DNA of 39,046 nt from Branchiostoma floridae (Eukaryota > Chordata > Leptocardii > Amphioxiformes > Branchiostomatidae), in the NCBI RefSeq assembly GCF_000003815.2, contig NC_049979.1, positions 1,471,384 through 1,510,429 on the forward strand. The letters are read 5' to 3'. The notes beneath the pieces were generated by a model. It ran no database searches, was not told the DNA's origin, and worked only from the letters and a program-made list of their open reading frames with translations. How positions within the stretch are numbered: position 1 is the first letter of the stretch; each line of letters opens with the position of its first letter. This document shows, piece by piece, positions 38,417 to 39,046 of the stretch. The position numbers and the translations under genes were made by a program.

Positions 38417-39046
38417 GTAAGGGGATAATGTTATGTGTTAGTACGTATTCTTAATACCGGGACACAAACAAGCCACAGCAGCCTCACAATCAAAACTACA
38501 GGGTAAGGGGATAATGTTATGTGTTAGTACGTATTCTTACTAGCCGGGACACAAACAACTAATGCGTCCACAGCAGCCTCACAACCAAAACTACAGGGTA
38601 AGGGGATAATGTTATGTGTTAGTACGTATTCTTACTACCGGGACACAAACAAGCAAACAGACCACAGCAGCCTCACAGCCAGAACTACAGGGTAAGGGGA
38701 TAATGTTATGTGTTAGTACGTATTCTTACTACCGGGACACAAACAAGCAAACAGACCACAGCAGCCTCACAACCAGAACTACAGGGTAAGGGGATGGTGT
38801 TATGTGTTAGGACGTATTCTCACTACCGGGACACAAACAAGCCACAGCAGCCTCACAATCAGAACTACAGGGTAAGGGGATGATGTTATGTGTTGGTACG
38901 TATTCTTACTACCGAGACACATACAAGCAAACAGACCACAGCAGCCTCACAGCCAGAACTACAGGGTAAGGGGATAATGTTATGTGTTAGTACGTATTCT
39001 TACTACCGGGACATATTCAAGCACACAGACCACAGCAGCCTCACAA
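38362..39046 (+). repeat. Exon-intron-spanning minisatellite, ~94-bp unit, eight copies
   Basis: Units begin ACCGGGACACAAACAAGC at 38362, 38456, 38543, 38637, 38731, 38825, 38911 and 39005; spacings are 94, 87, 94, 94, 94, 86, 94. Each complete unit holds the end of the PAK exon (...CAGCCTCACAACCAAAACTA and CAGG), the donor GTAAGG, and an intron stretch (GATAATGTTATGTGTTAGTA...). Units 2 and 6 share an 8-bp deletion and CAATC; unit 3 has a private TAATGCGTC. The array runs off the window. Confidence 0.97.

Overview
The window is animal genomic DNA. Its genes have many short exons with canonical AG/GT borders, kilobase introns, and a very dense load of short inverted-repeat transposons, minisatellites and SINE-like pieces, plus four assembly gaps (N runs at 3090-3262, 8981-9258, 20732-20831, 22628-23558). 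The proteins are metazoan. The compact genes packed with MITEs suggest an invertebrate deuterostome, most likely a lancelet (Branchiostoma); that placement is an inference from style, not proof.

Two genes lie head to tail on the + strand. (1) Positions 1640-10398 carry the 3' part of a ZC3H14/Nab2-type poly(A)-binding zinc-finger gene: nine coding exons that join in frame, all five CCCH fingers, the stop codon, and a 3' UTR of about 2 kb ending at an AATAAA at 12406. The N-terminal exons lie to the left of the window. (2) From about 13 kb to the right edge lies the 5' half of a group II p21-activated kinase (PAK4/5/6, Drosophila mbt). Candidate 5' exons lie at 13.0-14.7 kb, a ~16 kb intron follows, then the exon with the start codon and CRIB domain (30256-30483), a proline/arginine/glutamine-rich linker exon (36998-37572) and another linker exon (38260-38416). 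The kinase domain is beyond the window. The two genes have no obvious functional link.

Nearly everything else is intron filled with mobile elements. I separate a PIF/Harbinger-like family (ends GGCCACACC/GGTGTGGCC, TAA target duplication), a hAT-like group with CAGGG...CCCTG ends and 5-bp (one 6-bp) target duplications carrying different internal repeats, several foldback families, tRNA-derived SINE pieces, and four sizeable tandem arrays.

The most notable signals are places where repeats have copied splice sites. The end of the third PAK coding exon plus its donor is the unit of a ~94-bp tandem array (eight copies, running off the window). In ZC3H14 one splice acceptor and one splice donor are duplicated around retroelement tails. 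A 57-nt symmetrical microexon candidate would lengthen the linker between zinc fingers 4 and 5. I see no bacterial-type system, CRISPR array or clearly new multi-gene system.
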